From NCBI GenBank assembly GCA_023091735.1, contig JALKBU010000081.1, positions 27,154 through 91,153 on the forward strand: a DNA stretch of 64,000 bases, written 5' to 3'. Under the pieces are notes generated by a model. That model did no database searches. It saw nothing but the letters and a program-made list of their open reading frames with translations, and had not been told where the DNA came from. The stretch is from Trichomonas tenax (Eukaryota; Parabasalia; Trichomonadida; Trichomonadidae). Shown here one piece after another: positions 1-11,415 of the stretch. Position numbers and translations under genes: made by a program. The number at the start of each line of letters is the position of its first letter. Within the stretch, counting starts at the first letter, position 1.

Positions 1-3000
1 TTGTTGTCTGATCAATGTTTCTGTAAATTGATCGATCATCAATCTGAAGATTGGTTTGATGATTTCCATGTGCTCCTGGCAGTATTTGTTCAGCTGACGC
101 TTAATTGTGTCGATCTTGAGCATATGCTTCTTGTCAGAATCTGTATCCCACTTCTGAAGAGACATATATTCTTTCATCTTCTTGTCAAGAGGAATAAGCT
201 CTTGAGCGATATATTGTTCAATAATTGGTAAGTAAGCACGGAATTTGGTAACTAAGTTGATCAACATTGTGAAAACTCTGTCACCGATGACATATCTCTT
301 CGAATATAGAGCAAATGCCTCAAGCAAGTCAAGATTTGTCTTAAGTACGCCAACGCTTGAAGTGTCAATGAAATCAACGACTAAAGCGAAGAAGTCTCCA
401 ATATTTTCTTCATCTGTTCTGAGGAACTGCTCTAATATTGTGTAGAATGATCTGCCGACATTCTGCTGTAATCTTGTTCTTCTGTTCTCGAATAAAATCT
501 TCCAAGATTCTAATCTCATCTGAAGCCACTTATTAGCAAGCTTGACTAATGGAACTAAAACTGGACCAAAGTCTCTGTCCTTGTACTGCCATGTTCTGAT
601 TTCGTTCATTAGTATTTCAAGATTGTTGAGGAACTCGATCAATGGTAAGTTTGTTGGCATATTAAGGAGGACATTGGCTGACTTGACAATGATACGGAGC
701 TGTTCGTGGCCTGGATATCTCTTCCAAACTTCGGTGACCAGCTCAACGACTTTGTAAACTACCTTTGCAAGTTCTTCTAAATCTGATGCAGAAGACTTCT
801 GATATATGTTAATATTGCGCTCGTTCTTTGTCTTCTTATTTGTCATTCTGTGCAGGATTAATGGGAGATAAAGAAGGTCTGATTCGAATGATGTGGATTC
901 TGGCTGAAGTGACTTGACTTGCTTGTAAAACATGTCGAGAAGTTTGTCAGTTGAAATCTCAGTTGGCTTAAGCATTGAATCAACGAAGTTCTTTGTAATA
1001 ACATTAAGCACATCCTTCTTCTCCTTCGAGAAAAGTTCTTCAATCTGTCTCTCCTGCTTTTCTTCTTCAGAAATTGTTGAGTAGTCTGGAGCAAGTTCTG
1101 GGAAATTCATTTCAATATCTGGATGAACAACCTCTGAAGTGTGACCGATTACAGAGAATGTTAATGCGGTGTTCAAGTCGTTGGTAGAGGCAAATAGTGT
1201 AGATAATAAGTCCTTGGCTGTGAATGGGAATGGTAGTTGAATCATATCCTGTGGATGTGATAATGTTAAACCGAATGAAACTTCTCTAAGTGTTGTGACA
1301 ATTGGAACTGTGATATCTCTATAGAGAGGGAATTGCCTTAATAATGATGTAGCTGATTCGTCAATAGACTTTGCTATTTCAGATGATGCACCTGCTTTAA
1401 CAACTCCACCTATTCTTTCGATGATTGACTTGACCTTAGCAAACTCGTCTGTTGTGCCACGATATTTCGATTTCTGCATCGATTTCTTGTTGATTGCACC
1501 GAGTTCGTTGATTTCCTGGTCGTAGGCTTGGCAAATCGTACTGTTTTCGTTTCCGATTCTCGACTTCATGATATCTGATGTAACTTCACGCTCCATTTCT
1601 AGTTCTGCTTTGAGTTTGTCTGAAAGATTGGCAACAACCATATGATAATATGAGTCATCAACTTCAGAAAGTGGTGAAATCAAGTTCCACTTGTTCAAAG
1701 CAAATTGCATAAATGAATAATCGAAATCATTAGCATCAACAGGTGGAATTCCAAGTTTTTCGGCCTCCTTGTTGCAAAGGGCTGTGAGTCTGAAGATTAC
1801 ATCGCGTTCGTGAACAGCTGGAATCTTCTTCAACAAGTTGTAGAGTGATGTTGTGAGTTCCTTGTTATGTGCTGTCTCTAAAAGGCTTGGATTAGTGCCA
1901 AGGACTGTTGAAACAGCTGGTAAACCAGGACCAGTCAAGGCCTTATTGGACATATGGAAGACAATTTCAAACAATGCAAATACTAAATCTGTGAAAGAGT
2001 GTGTCTTGTTATAGCTGTCGATAACAGCAATAATATCAAGCATCACTGCATATGTCTTTGGCAATTTGATTGGATTTCCACTCAAGATGCAATCAATGAC
2101 ATGTAAGAAGACTGAATGCAATGAGATTTCTTGGAGATGCTCGCTTGGGAATGGAGTGGACAGCTGAACAGTAATTGGCTGGATTCTCTTTTCACTCATT
2201 TCTTCTATCTCATCCATGAAAGTTAAAACTATCTCCTTTGGAAGAGCACAGTTCTTCAAGTTCTGTAAAATAGAAGAAAGATCTTCACAGTGGACTTGTG
2301 ACTGGATTAACTTAGATAATAATTGTACAATGCTGGATGTTTGGTTGTAGAAACCAGCATCACTTTGCTGTAATAAGTTCTGCCAGTATTTGTTAATCTC
2401 TTTCCATAAGTTGAACGCTTGAGCAGTCTTGAATGTGAACGGTTCGCCAATAGCATATCTAGCATGCTTAGCTGCCTTTGCACTTTGTGGAACCAAAATA
2501 TTTGCAACTTGATCCAAGTGTGGAATTTCGAGGCTTCCGCGCTTAAAGAGAGCTCTTATGAATCTCAGTATTGGTAACGAATTTTCTCTTGTTCTATTTA
2601 AGTAATCTATGACTCTCAATGGAAGCAAGTGATACTGAGAGACTTGATCATTATCGGCTGCATTCTTAACCATTGATATAAATTCATTGTAAAGCGCTGG
2701 GATTAATGTTGAAAGTTCCATCTGAATCTGAACAGAGGAAACGTCATTGATGTCATTGGCATCCAAATTCAAAGTCATTAGCAAGTACAAAGCAGTAAAT
2801 GTTAAAGATTCTTGAGGGTCTGGCCACAATGTTTTATCCAATGGAAGATCTTCAACATAATGAGCAAGTTCAAAGTTTCTTAAGGCTTGCATAATGAATG
2901 AAACTTTAGGCCACTGCTCAGCGAAGATACATCTTGCATCCAAGTCGCCTTGCCTTGTACTGCCAGCAAAGAATTTGATTGCAGCATTATTCTCGGCATT

Positions 3001-6000
3001 AATCTGCATCAAGTATGAAGCGTCATAAAAGATTGTTTGCATTGTTGAGTTTGTAACTGGTCTAAAAATGTATGTTGAGAGAACCTTGTCTGCAGAAGCA
3101 AAGCTTGTCAAAGACGAATTTGATCTTGTCATTGACTTGCTTTCGTCATCAATGACATTTTCTGTAAGTTGGCAATGAGCAATATTGAAGTGAGCAGCAT
3201 CAGGACCGAGCTGAGCTACAGCAGCTTGTTCCTTGAATGTCTTGAATGAAACCATGTTCCAGGCTGACAATGTTCTTAAATCATTATCTGTGCACTCTTC
3301 TTTCATCATTAGTAAGAATTCTTCACCATTTTCACCTGCTAAAGCTCTGCATTCATCTTCTAAGAGTTTGTCATCATTGAGTCTTTCGTAGTAACTTTGA
3401 AGATAAATTTCGATAGCTCTGTTTCTCATGGCTCTTGAGATGTCTCCTGACTTTGGATCGACAGTCATGAACAATCTGAAGTTTTCATGTGGATAAATGA
3501 CCTCAATGTCATCGTTAACCAAGCCCCTTTCGTTGAGGGAGATATAGCCACCTGGTTCACAAAGTGGGTTGAGTCTATCAAGAACTGCTGGAGGGCAAAG
3601 GTTAGCGTTATCAATGATGATCCACCAGCCGTTTCTCATGGCTTGTAAAAGCAAACCATTAACCCATTCGAAGCGGCCTGGGTCATTTGATCTTAATATC
3701 AGCTGTTCTGCCTCTCTGATAATATCTGCTGAAAAGATGTTCGCGTTGGCGACAATGAAATCATGTAACTCTGCTGGTTCTGTGATTTGTTCAAAGTGAC
3801 TTAATGTTTCTGATGTGAATTGCCTGTTGAATCTGATCTTATTCCTGAGCTGTTCGAAGCATCTGTGATTGTCCATTTGCTCAAAGCCACCAAGTAACTC
3901 TGTTGTATCGACTGAGCTGTTCATTGAGAATTCAACAAGTTTTCTGCCAATAACATGAGCTGCGATTCGAACCAAAGAAGACTTCGCTGTTGCTGTTGTG
4001 CCAACAATCAATCCTGGCCATTGCATTCTAGCGCACATGAAGATTGTTTCTAATGGCCTGATTAAAGCTGGATGTAAAACGATGGTAGAAGGAGCGCATG
4101 TTCCCTCTCGTTCGATGAAGATATCTCCAACTCTGACTGTTGTTGGTGAAAGAAGGAGTGGTGTTGGGAGTGTCGAGAATTCTCCAAATTCATTGAAGGC
4201 AATTTTAAGGACTGTTTCTCTATGTTTCTTTGTTCTCAAACGTTGAATAAATAGTTGCTGCAAAGCTTTGGTTGGCTGGATGTGAGCAGAGATTATCATT
4301 TCGCACCACCTGAAAACATCTCTCAAGTTGAACTCAAACTCGAGTTTAAGTTCATTTAATTGTCTGATGAATCTGATCATTCTTAATCTTAAGTCTTCTG
4401 AGATCATTGGATAAGATTTTTCGATGATGAATCCGAAGTCTTCAGCAGTGAGCTCTTCGACATAAACTCTTGTAAATCTGTTCAAAAAGGAACGTGGAAG
4501 GCACTTACGACCACCGCCACCAGCAGCAGGGTTCTGGCAACCGAATATTCTGAAGTTTGGATGACACTTGAATTCCTGTCCTAACTCTGGAACAAACAAA
4601 CTTGCACGATGATCGAGACAAGAGTTCAAACCTTCAAGAACTGATTGAGAAGCCAAGTTGAGTTCATCCAAAATGACCCAGTCGCCATTCTTGAGAGCTG
4701 TGAGGAATGCACCATCTCTCCATGCGAAGGCACCGCTCTTTCCATTCTCAACTGGTAATTCACTACCAACTAAATCAAGCATTTCAGTGTGCTCGCTTAA
4801 GTTGATTCTGACGACATTGAATCCTAAAGCCTTGCCAAGAGATGCAACTAAGGAAGTCTTGCCAACACCAGGTGGACCTTCAATCAAAACTGGAATCTTC
4901 ATCTGCAAAGCTCTGGCAACTCTTAACAAGTTTTGAGAGGTTGTCGGAGCAGAGAAGATGAAGTTAGTATTCCTATCTTCAGAATTCTCGTTCATAGTCA
5001 GTGTGAACTGGCCAATATTCATCATATTCTGATCAATTTGAACTTCGTGGGAGAAAGTTCCAAGAGGTTCTGAGCACTGTAATCTGTTGCCTTCAAGTTG
5101 CTTGGACAAGAAGAGAATGAAATCGTGTCTGAATGTGTTGAAAACGCAATCAATGAAGACCATAAATGCACCATGAACGTATGCATCAGCAAAAGATGAT
5201 CCTTGTGAAACTCTGCTATCAACGAATCTGATCCATTGCAAAACATCTCTGAGAGAAATGTTCATCAATGATTTGGATAATCCAGTGTAAAATCTAACAA
5301 ACTTCAAGAACATTTCACCATGCTCACGTGTGATATCGTTCTTTGAATTAGCTGCAAGAATCTCGAGAAGGTCGCTATCTGAGTCAATTGATGGAACCCA
5401 AATCTCTGTGAATCTGTTTCTTAATGATGGTGAAAGTTCGCGCTTACCATAGTCACCACCTGGGTTCATTGTAGCAATAAAGACAAAATCTTCATGAGCT
5501 TTGATAACTTCGTATTCTGGCTTTTCGGCGATAGCTAATAATCTTGATGGTTCTAAAACAGAGTTCAAACGCTCTAAAGCAGAGTCTTGTGCCAATGAAA
5601 TTTCATCCATAAGATAGACATCACCATTCCTCATTGCATCAACTAAAGATCCATCAACCCACTCGAACAAATGCTCGCTGTTTGCTCTTGCTGGTCTCAT
5701 AGCACCAAGGAAATCAGATGTTTCTGTATGCTGATGACAGTTCAAAATTCTTAATCTCTTTCCTAAGGCAGCAGCAATAACTTGAACAGCCGTTGTTTTA
5801 CCTGTACCTGTTTCACCAACAAGAAGTGCAGGTTCTTTGTTCTTGATACATCTCATCAGCAAATCAACAGATCTCTTCATTCCAGATGTCCAAACAATAT
5901 CAAAATCTAAGTTAACATCTGGAACTTGGAAATCATGAATAACCTGAGCTCCTTTGCACATCTTCGAAATAACTTCCTTCATGATATTCCTTTCTTCCGG

Positions 6001-9000
6001 AGTTCTTAATCTTTCTCCTAGCAATGCAAAACCTTCATCTGCAACTTCTTCCCATGTAGATGGCTTTCTATTAGTCCATCTCAAAAGATCTCTGACTGTC
6101 AAGAAAGAGTGCTTTCCTGCGAAAACCTGTGTGAATTGCCTGATGTGTCTGAGTTCGAGGAATGTATCAACCATAGCTTTGGCGAAGCTTGGAGCCATAT
6201 GGCACCTCTCGACCAAGATTGTATTGAGTTCCTTTGGAGCAATTTCATCAATATGGAGCTCAATGAATCTTCCTCTGAAAGCTCTTGAGAGTTGTTTTCT
6301 TCCACCATAAACACCTGGAGGGTTCTGTGTAGCGAACAATTGGAATCCATCTGCTGGTCTGACAACTGTCTGGGTCTCGGCAACGAATAATTCATTGTTT
6401 TGATCTAACAATCTATTGAGAGCTTCCAAAACATCTGATGGAGCCAAGTTGAGCTCATCAAGAACAACCCAAGCACCAGTTCTAACAGCTCTAACTAAAG
6501 CACCTTCGATAAATTCGAATTTTCCTGATTCTGTCGTTGCGTATCCGCCGATATATTCGGAGATGTCTGTATGTTCGTGGTTGTTAATTCTGACGAATTC
6601 ATGGCCAGTAATATCAGCCAAGTATTCAACAATTGATGTTTTACCTGATGATGTTGGACCCTGGAGCAAAATTGGATTGTTGCCTAAGAATGTTGCTTGA
6701 GCAAGTGATCTTAAGTGCATCTTAGCTGTATTAGTTAAAATGAAATCTGGACGTTCCTTGATTGGGAGAGGACCTTTCTTGATCAAGAATCCTTCAACTT
6801 CGATGAAATCTGGATCGACAATTTTTGTAGCATTGAATGATGCATTTTTAGTATCAATCTTTTGCTCCAAAACCGGAATCAATCTCTCGGCCGAATCTGG
6901 GCTTAAAGGAGAAACAAATGACAAGTACAAAGCATCATAGCAGGCTCTTGGTGATCCGAAATATTTTTCTGCCTTGTTCATGTAAAGGATGGATCGTGTG
7001 AGAGCTCTTAATGTATATAAAATCCTTCTGCCTGAGCCATCTGTTAAAACTGTCTTAGACATCTCTCTTGCTTTAGTGTAAAAGTCATATATTGTCTGGT
7101 GGAATCTTGTGTTAACACCTCTTGTTTCTAAAATAAGTTTAATGTCTGATTCTGAGCTTGTCTCATCGGAATAAATTGAAACAAACTTATGGATTAATGT
7201 TTCAGGAAGATTTGTTTTACCAACATCTGTAGCTGGATTCATGCAGCATATAAGTCTGAAGTTAGGATGAGCATGTAATATTTCGCCGTTTGGAAGTGTT
7301 AATGTGCCATCAATTAATGGAGCAAGTGCTAAAAGTGTCTCTGGCGGAGCCAAGTTAACTTCATCCAACAAAATCCATTCACCTGTTCTGAAAGCTGTAG
7401 CCAATGGACCCTCAACGAAACCGAAGGCGAAATCTCTAGATAAGAAATCTGGCCTGGAGATGTATCCCTCTGCATCTTTCTTTATTTTTGTCCAACTATG
7501 AATTAAATTAGCATCTTCGGAGTTCGAAACTTTCTGCAAAGCCATCATAGAGACTTTGATAATGTACTTGAGGAATTCTGACCATCTCTTATGCTGCTTG
7601 AGATCATCAATTGTTGTGATTAATTGTGCATTCTTCTTCTTTGATAATGTTTTAGAGAATGCATCCATGAATCTTGCATAGAAAGGTGTCATCATCTTCT
7701 CCAAATCGACTGGTTTGAAACCGCCAATAATATCGAGTGTATCAGACTGATGGTGCATGTTGATAACTGTGAATTTAGCACCAACGGATGCTGCCATAAA
7801 TTGAACTAATGTTGTCTTACCAGTACCTGTTTCACCAACAAGCAGGACTGGTTCTTTCATAGATAAAGCACGAGTGACTGATTCCATGTTGTGCAGTGAT
7901 GTGAATGTGTAGGCAAATGATGGAGATGGGATTGGATCACCAAGGAATGGAAGAGAAACTGTACCGATCTGGAATGGATTTGTGTTCAATCTTGGCTTAT
8001 TGAGCATTAAGTAAGATTCAGCATAGTTTGGAGTTAAGTTCCATCTTGATGCAATCTTAATTGCGTTATCAAGTCTCTTCTGTTGATCTGGGAGATGAGA
8101 AACAAAAGTATCAACTGTTGTTTGGAACATTGCAATATAAACTTCTTCAGAAACAGAGCCGGATTTGAGATTGAAAACCTCCAGTCGACGGCAGAGTCTA
8201 AAAAGTTCGTGATATGTTAATTTGCAATCCATCCAAGAATATAAGATTCGATCCAAAACATCAACGAGTCCTGGGTGAGCAGCCAACACTGCATCCCTGA
8301 TGTTCTCTTCATTAAGGTAGTCAATGCTTAACTTTGTCCATAATGAACTTTCGATTGGTTTGAAGCATGTCGCAAAGATTCGTGTATTGTATCCCATCTT
8401 GAGTGTTTCGCTTCTGCTTGGAATGAAAAGCTTCTGCTCGCTAAGTAATGGTTGGATAATTGCTAAAACTTCAGAAGAAGCCATTTCAACTTGCTCAAGA
8501 ACAATCCAACGCCTGTTCTCTCTGATGGCAGATGTGAGGGGGCCATCAAGCCAGCGGAATTCACCTGGAATCTCGCCACAAATATAGCCACCAAGTAAAG
8601 ATTTTGCATCTACGGCAGAACCTAAATGTAATGACGTAATTTCTGTACCTGCAAGTTGTGCAAGATGCTGGATGATTGTGGATTTTCCACTTCCAGCAGG
8701 TCCAACAACCATAACTGGCTTGTTTGTAAGCATTGCGAGAGCTAATGAACGGGCATAAGGTGTGTGTAATATCGGATTATCATTTACATTATCTTCAGCA
8801 TCCATTGAACGCAAAAATGGAACGCCGCGAACTGTTGTTGCGTATTTTGTGTCGTATTTCATTTCACCGTAGTTTTCTAATGTTAATGTTCTAGTGGCGA
8901 AGTTTGATTCAATTGCGTAAAGACGTACTTGTGTTTCCAATGAACATTTTTCGTTCAAAATTGTGTTTAATTCGATTTCTGCAAGATTTTGAAGGATTGC

Positions 9001-9468
9001 TATGATATTTGTTAAGTAAAAATATGACTCCTCTGAAACTCCTTGCTCAAATATATTGAGCAATATACTTAACTGAATTTCAAAAGAAGATCCAATCTTT
9101 GTAAGTAATCTGAATACTGCTTGAAGATATTTTACTTCAGCAATATGTTTTGAATATGCTATTGGTCTGTTCTGTATGAAAAACATAACCAGAGGTTGAA
9201 TGGCTGGAAACGTGTTGATCAAATTCGATAGCAAAACAACGATTTCGAGATCATCTTCTGTTGGATCTGATACAACATCACGTATTATCTCTGAAACTAG
9301 ATGTAAAACAATCGGAGAAAAGATTGTTGCAATAACCTCCCAAATATTTTCGTCTAGAAAGTGAATTTTCAAGTTTCGAAAAATAATATTTGGATCTGTC
9401 TCTGTGCGCAATCGAGTGAAAACTTCAGGTTTGCGCGAAATAAGCTCTTCGACGCGCTGAGACCACAT
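1..9468 (-). CDS. MDN1: Midasin, giant AAA ATPase of ribosome biogenesis (3' end outside window)
   Basis: Midasin (Rea1) is a nuclear dynein-like ring of six AAA domains that strips assembly factors from pre-60S ribosomes. The frame starts at an ATG at 9468 and stays open for 3156 codons to the left edge, so the C-terminal part, which should hold the D/E-rich region and MIDAS domain, is outside. Walker A motifs stand in the expected order: GPAGSGKST (residue 256), GETGTGKTT (545), GPTSSGKTS (937), GETGTGKT (1218), GPPGVGKT (1531) and a degenerate GTTATAKS (about 1823). Each is followed by a Walker B such as VVLDELNLAP and by the family's phrase NPPGVYGGRKQLSRAFRGRF. All six lie in one frame, so there is no intron. 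From about residue 1950 the chain is the long helical linker. Domain order excludes dynein heavy chain, which lacks these motifs. The gene is easily missed because it has no stop in the window. Confidence 0.95.
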   Translation of the reverse strand, partial: MWSQRVEELISRKPEVFTRLRTETDPNIIFRNLKIHFLDENIWEVIATIFSPIVLHLVSEIIRDVVSDPTEDDLEIVVLLSNLINTFPAIQPLVMFFIQNRPIAYSKHIAEVKYLQAVFRLLTKIGSSFEIQLSILLNIFEQGVSEESYFYLTNIIAILQNLAEIELNTILNEKCSLETQVRLYAIESNFATRTLTLENYGEMKYDTKYATTVRGVPFLRSMDAEDNVNDNPILHTPYARSLALAMLTNKPVMVVGPAGSGKSTIIQHLAQLAGTEITSLHLGSAVDAKSLLGGYICGEIPGEFRWLDGPLTSAIRENRRWIVLEQVEMASSEVLAIIQPLLSEQKLFIPSRSETLKMGYNTRIFATCFKPIESSLWTKLSIDYLNEENIRDAVLAAHPGLVDVLDRILYSWMDCKLTYHELFRLCRRLEVFNLKSGSVSEEVYIAMFQTTVDTFVSHLPDQQKRLDNAIKIASRWNLTPNYAESYLMLNKPRLNTNPFQIGTVSLPFLGDPIPSPSFAYTFTSLHNMESVTRALSMKEPVLLVGETGTGKTTLVQFMAASVGAKFTVINMHHQSDTLDIIGGFKPVDLEKMMTPFYARFMDAFSKTLSKKKNAQLITTIDDLKQHKRWSEFLKYIIKVSMMALQKVSNSEDANLIHSWTKIKKDAEGYISRPDFLSRDFAFGFVEGPLATAFRTGEWILLDEVNLAPPETLLALAPLIDGTLTLPNGEILHAHPNFRLICCMNPATDVGKTNLPETLIHKFVSIYSDETSSESDIKLILETRGVNTRFHQTIYDFYTKAREMSKTVLTDGSGRRILYTLRALTRSILYMNKAEKYFGSPRACYDALYLSFVSPLSPDSAERLIPVLEQKIDTKNASFNATKIVDPDFIEVEGFLIKKGPLPIKERPDFILTNTAKMHLRSLAQATFLGNNPILLQGPTSSGKTSIVEYLADITGHEFVRINNHEHTDISEYIGGYATTESGKFEFIEGALVRAVRTGAWVVLDELNLAPSDVLEALNRLLDQNNELFVAETQTVVRPADGFQLFATQNPPGVYGGRKQLSRAFRGRFIELHIDEIAPKELNTILVERCHMAPSFAKAMVDTFLELRHIRQFTQVFAGKHSFLTVRDLLRWTNRKPSTWEEVADEGFALLGERLRTPEERNIMKEVISKMCKGAQVIHDFQVPDVNLDFDIVWTSGMKRSVDLLMRCIKNKEPALLVGETGTGKTTAVQVIAAALGKRLRILNCHQHTETSDFLGAMRPARANSEHLFEWVDGSLVDAMRNGDVYLMDEISLAQDSALERLNSVLEPSRLLAIAEKPEYEVIKAHEDFVFIATMNPGGDYGKRELSPSLRNRFTEIWVPSIDSDSDLLEILAANSKNDITREHGEMFLKFVRFYTGLSKSLMNISLRDVLQWIRFVDSRVSQGSSFADAYVHGAFMVFIDCVFNTFRHDFILFLSKQLEGNRLQCSEPLGTFSHEVQIDQNMMNIGQFTLTMNENSEDRNTNFIFSAPTTSQNLLRVARALQMKIPVLIEGPPGVGKTSLVASLGKALGFNVVRINLSEHTEMLDLVGSELPVENGKSGAFAWRDGAFLTALKNGDWVILDELNLASQSVLEGLNSCLDHRASLFVPELGQEFKCHPNFRIFGCQNPAAGGGGRKCLPRSFLNRFTRVYVEELTAEDFGFIIEKSYPMISEDLRLRMIRFIRQLNELKLEFEFNLRDVFRWCEMIISAHIQPTKALQQLFIQRLRTKKHRETVLKIAFNEFGEFSTLPTPLLLSPTTVRVGDIFIEREGTCAPSTIVLHPALIRPLETIFMCARMQWPGLIVGTTATAKSSLVRIAAHVIGRKLVEFSMNSSVDTTELLGGFEQMDNHRCFEQLRNKIRFNRQFTSETLSHFEQITEPAELHDFIVANANIFSADIIREAEQLILRSNDPGRFEWVNGLLLQAMRNGWWIIIDNANLCPPAVLDRLNPLCEPGGYISLNERGLVNDDIEVIYPHENFRLFMTVDPKSGDISRAMRNRAIEIYLQSYYERLNDDKLLEDECRALAGENGEEFLLMMKEECTDNDLRTLSAWNMVSFKTFKEQAAVAQLGPDAAHFNIAHCQLTENVIDDESKSMTRSNSSLTSFASADKVLSTYIFRPVTNSTMQTIFYDASYLMQINAENNAAIKFFAGSTRQGDLDARCIFAEQWPKVSFIMQALRNFELAHYVEDLPLDKTLWPDPQESLTFTALYLLMTLNLDANDINDVSSVQIQMELSTLIPALYNEFISMVKNAADNDQVSQYHLLPLRVIDYLNRTRENSLPILRFIRALFKRGSLEIPHLDQVANILVPQSAKAAKHARYAIGEPFTFKTAQAFNLWKEINKYWQNLLQQSDAGFYNQTSSIVQLLSKLIQSQVHCEDLSSILQNLKNCALPKEIVLTFMDEIEEMSEKRIQPITVQLSTPFPSEHLQEISLHSVFLHVIDCILSGNPIKLPKTYAVMLDIIAVIDSYNKTHSFTDLVFALFEIVFHMSNKALTGPGLPAVSTVLGTNPSLLETAHNKELTTSLYNLLKKIPAVHERDVIFRLTALCNKEAEKLGIPPVDANDFDYSFMQFALNKWNLISPLSEVDDSYYHMVVANLSDKLKAELEMEREVTSDIMKSRIGNENSTICQAYDQEINELGAINKKSMQKSKYRGTTDEFAKVKSIIERIGGVVKAGASSEIAKSIDESATSLLRQFPLYRDITVPIVTTLREVSFGLTLSHPQDMIQLPFPFTAKDLLSTLFASTNDLNTALTFSVIGHTSEVVHPDIEMNFPELAPDYSTISEEEKQERQIEELFSKEKKDVLNVITKNFVDSMLKPTEISTDKLLDMFYKQVKSLQPESTSFESDLLYLPLILHRMTNKKTKNERNINIYQKSSASDLEELAKVVYKVVELVTEVWKRYPGHEQLRIIVKSANVLLNMPTNLPLIEFLNNLEILMNEIRTWQYKDRDFGPVLVPLVKLANKWLQMRLESWKILFENRRTRLQQNVGRSFYTILEQFLRTDEENIGDFFALVVDFIDTSSVGVLKTNLDLLEAFALYSKRYVIGDRVFTMLINLVTKFRAYLPIIEQYIAQELIPLDKKMKEYMSLQKWDTDSDKKHMLKIDTIKRQLNKYCQEHMEIIKPIFRLMIDQFTETLIRQQ

Positions 9469-10454
9469 CTATATTTTTTTTGAAAGGACAAAAATACTGA
9501 GCAAAATCTTTGGCAAATTTGTACCATTGTCAAAAATCTCAATATACATGTCAAAAGCATCAAGCATTTCTATTGAAGCCTGCGAGCTTGAGCAAATATA
9601 ATGATAGAAAGTTCATAACAAAATGTTTTCTAATGCAAAAGAATGGTTGAACCATCGCAAGTCCACTCAATTAGATTAAGTGTTAAAGGCTTTATAATTT
9701 TGTAGAGTAAATTTAAAACTAGTCATGTAAACGATTAATCTATTTTGTATGTAAACTTCACAAAAAATTTCTAGTTTCTGACCTCAATTTTATTTTACAA
9801 ATTCGCAGTCCATAATGTCTAAAATAATATATCCATCGAAAATGAGAGGTGTGTAAATGACGATAGAAAAGACGTTAAAGATGATTGCTTAAAGCTCCTT
9901 AGCTTGGATCATTTGAAGCCTGATAGAGTTACTCATATACAAGACCCCATGCTCCTTTATCTTACATGGAGCCACATACTTAGCTATAACAGATAACCAA
10001 ATATTTTAAATTGAATTCAAAAGTCATTGTTTTCGCTGAGACTTTGCCTGTGATCTTCTGTTTGATCAGAAGGTACAACGGGCTCATCAAAGCTGTACCA
10101 AATTTTAAAATATATTTTTCTAAAAATATATCCCGACTTTTCCTTTGTTACTAAAGAACTATAATCTACTCCTAAATACTAATTTATATGTTAAATCCTG
10201 TAGCTTTTTGTTAGTCAGAAGAAAATATCAAATACAAAATTTTTCCGTTTATTCTTTATTGCAAGCTAAGATGTGAATTTTCGTGTTCCTCTTGGTGAAT
10301 CATGCAGGCTTTCTAAGTTTTTTTCTTTAAAAAGTGTCATAAATTTTTAACTCGTATTATATTTAAGATCTTTTTATATAATTATGAACTTAAATATCAA
10401 ATATCAACGTATTGTTGCATTATGTTTGTGATGCAATCTTATCAATTCTCTTAA
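9469..10454. other. Intergenic, AT-rich, no gene seen
   Basis: About 1 kb upstream of the midasin start. I see no credible coding frame. It should contain the midasin promoter: on the minus strand TTTTTGACAATG lies about 60 nt before the ATG, and a CATGTAAAC motif occurs at 9724. Both are motifs repeated elsewhere in the window. Confidence 0.5.
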
Positions 10455-10838
10455 TTTCGTTCTAAATTCAAGAATATTCTTCTTGTGCCAAATATATACG
10501 GAATTATTAAGCATTCATGTGACAAAATTAATAAGTGTCATCTTTCAGATCACAATCCAGAGAATAACGAGCAAGGCTGGGAAACATTCGAACAATATTT
10601 CTACAAGCTTTTCAAACATTCAACGCCCATCAGAATCTCTCGACGGTTATCAACACAATTGAATAGCGTGGGAATTGTGGCTCGATTGGCCCAAAAGAAA
10701 CCAGATGATGCGTATGTAGAGCCTCAAGAAGAAGAAGGGGCTACAAACTGTGCCGCTGCGGAACCTTTTAGTCCTGCAGAAGCAAGTTTTCGAATTACTG
10801 TTGATGAATTACAATCGATTCTCCATGACAATCTATAA
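10455..10838 (+). pseudogene. Coding-like fragment without start codon
   Basis: An open frame of about 125 codons with protein-like composition (Gln/Glu/Ala-rich middle, amphipathic C-terminus ending SILHDNL) but no ATG anywhere in it; the first usable codon is a GTG at 10485. I do not recognise the family. It could be the 3' part of a decayed gene, or the second exon of a gene whose first exon I cannot find. It sits between the divergent midasin and RhoGDI genes. Confidence 0.25.
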
Positions 10839-11415
10839 GATTTCATTTCCAGGCAAGCTGAGAAGGCTTGATATTATTGCATATTCAATAAAATTGTTTG
10901 TTTACCATGTTTTACTACATAGATCAGCTTTTTAAAGGAAATAATATTAATAGTCTTGCGTATTTTTTTAAGCAAATGTGTGTTTTCAGGCATAAAACGA
11001 AACTACATCCCAAATAGAAACGATCTATCGCTTTAGAATTGCGAAATCACGCATTTATTAGCTCAAAAGATTAAATGCATCGGAAAAAATCAAATTTAAA
11101 AAAGACATTTTTATGAAAAATTTTCAATTGCGAGGAATGACACGAAAATGCGTATCTCAAGATTGTCTGCAGCTTTTCGCCAAAAACTTGGTGTATATAT
11201 TAGCATTAGTATGTGCACTATAGTACTAAAGTTTCGAGCCAAAATAAGAAACAATACCCCTTTCCACACCTCTCGAAAATGAGAATCAAAAGTGATATGA
11301 AGTGAGAAGTGAACAGTGATTTGTTGTCCATTTTAAGGAATATAAATATCTAAGATATAGAAGCTGTAAATATGAAAATTAGTAATAATTGAAAGGAAAA
11401 AATAATTATTTTCAA
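10839..11415. other. Intergenic, no gene seen
   Basis: AT-rich spacer upstream of the RhoGDI gene. No coding frame, RNA gene or clear repeat is visible. It presumably includes the RhoGDI promoter. Confidence 0.4.
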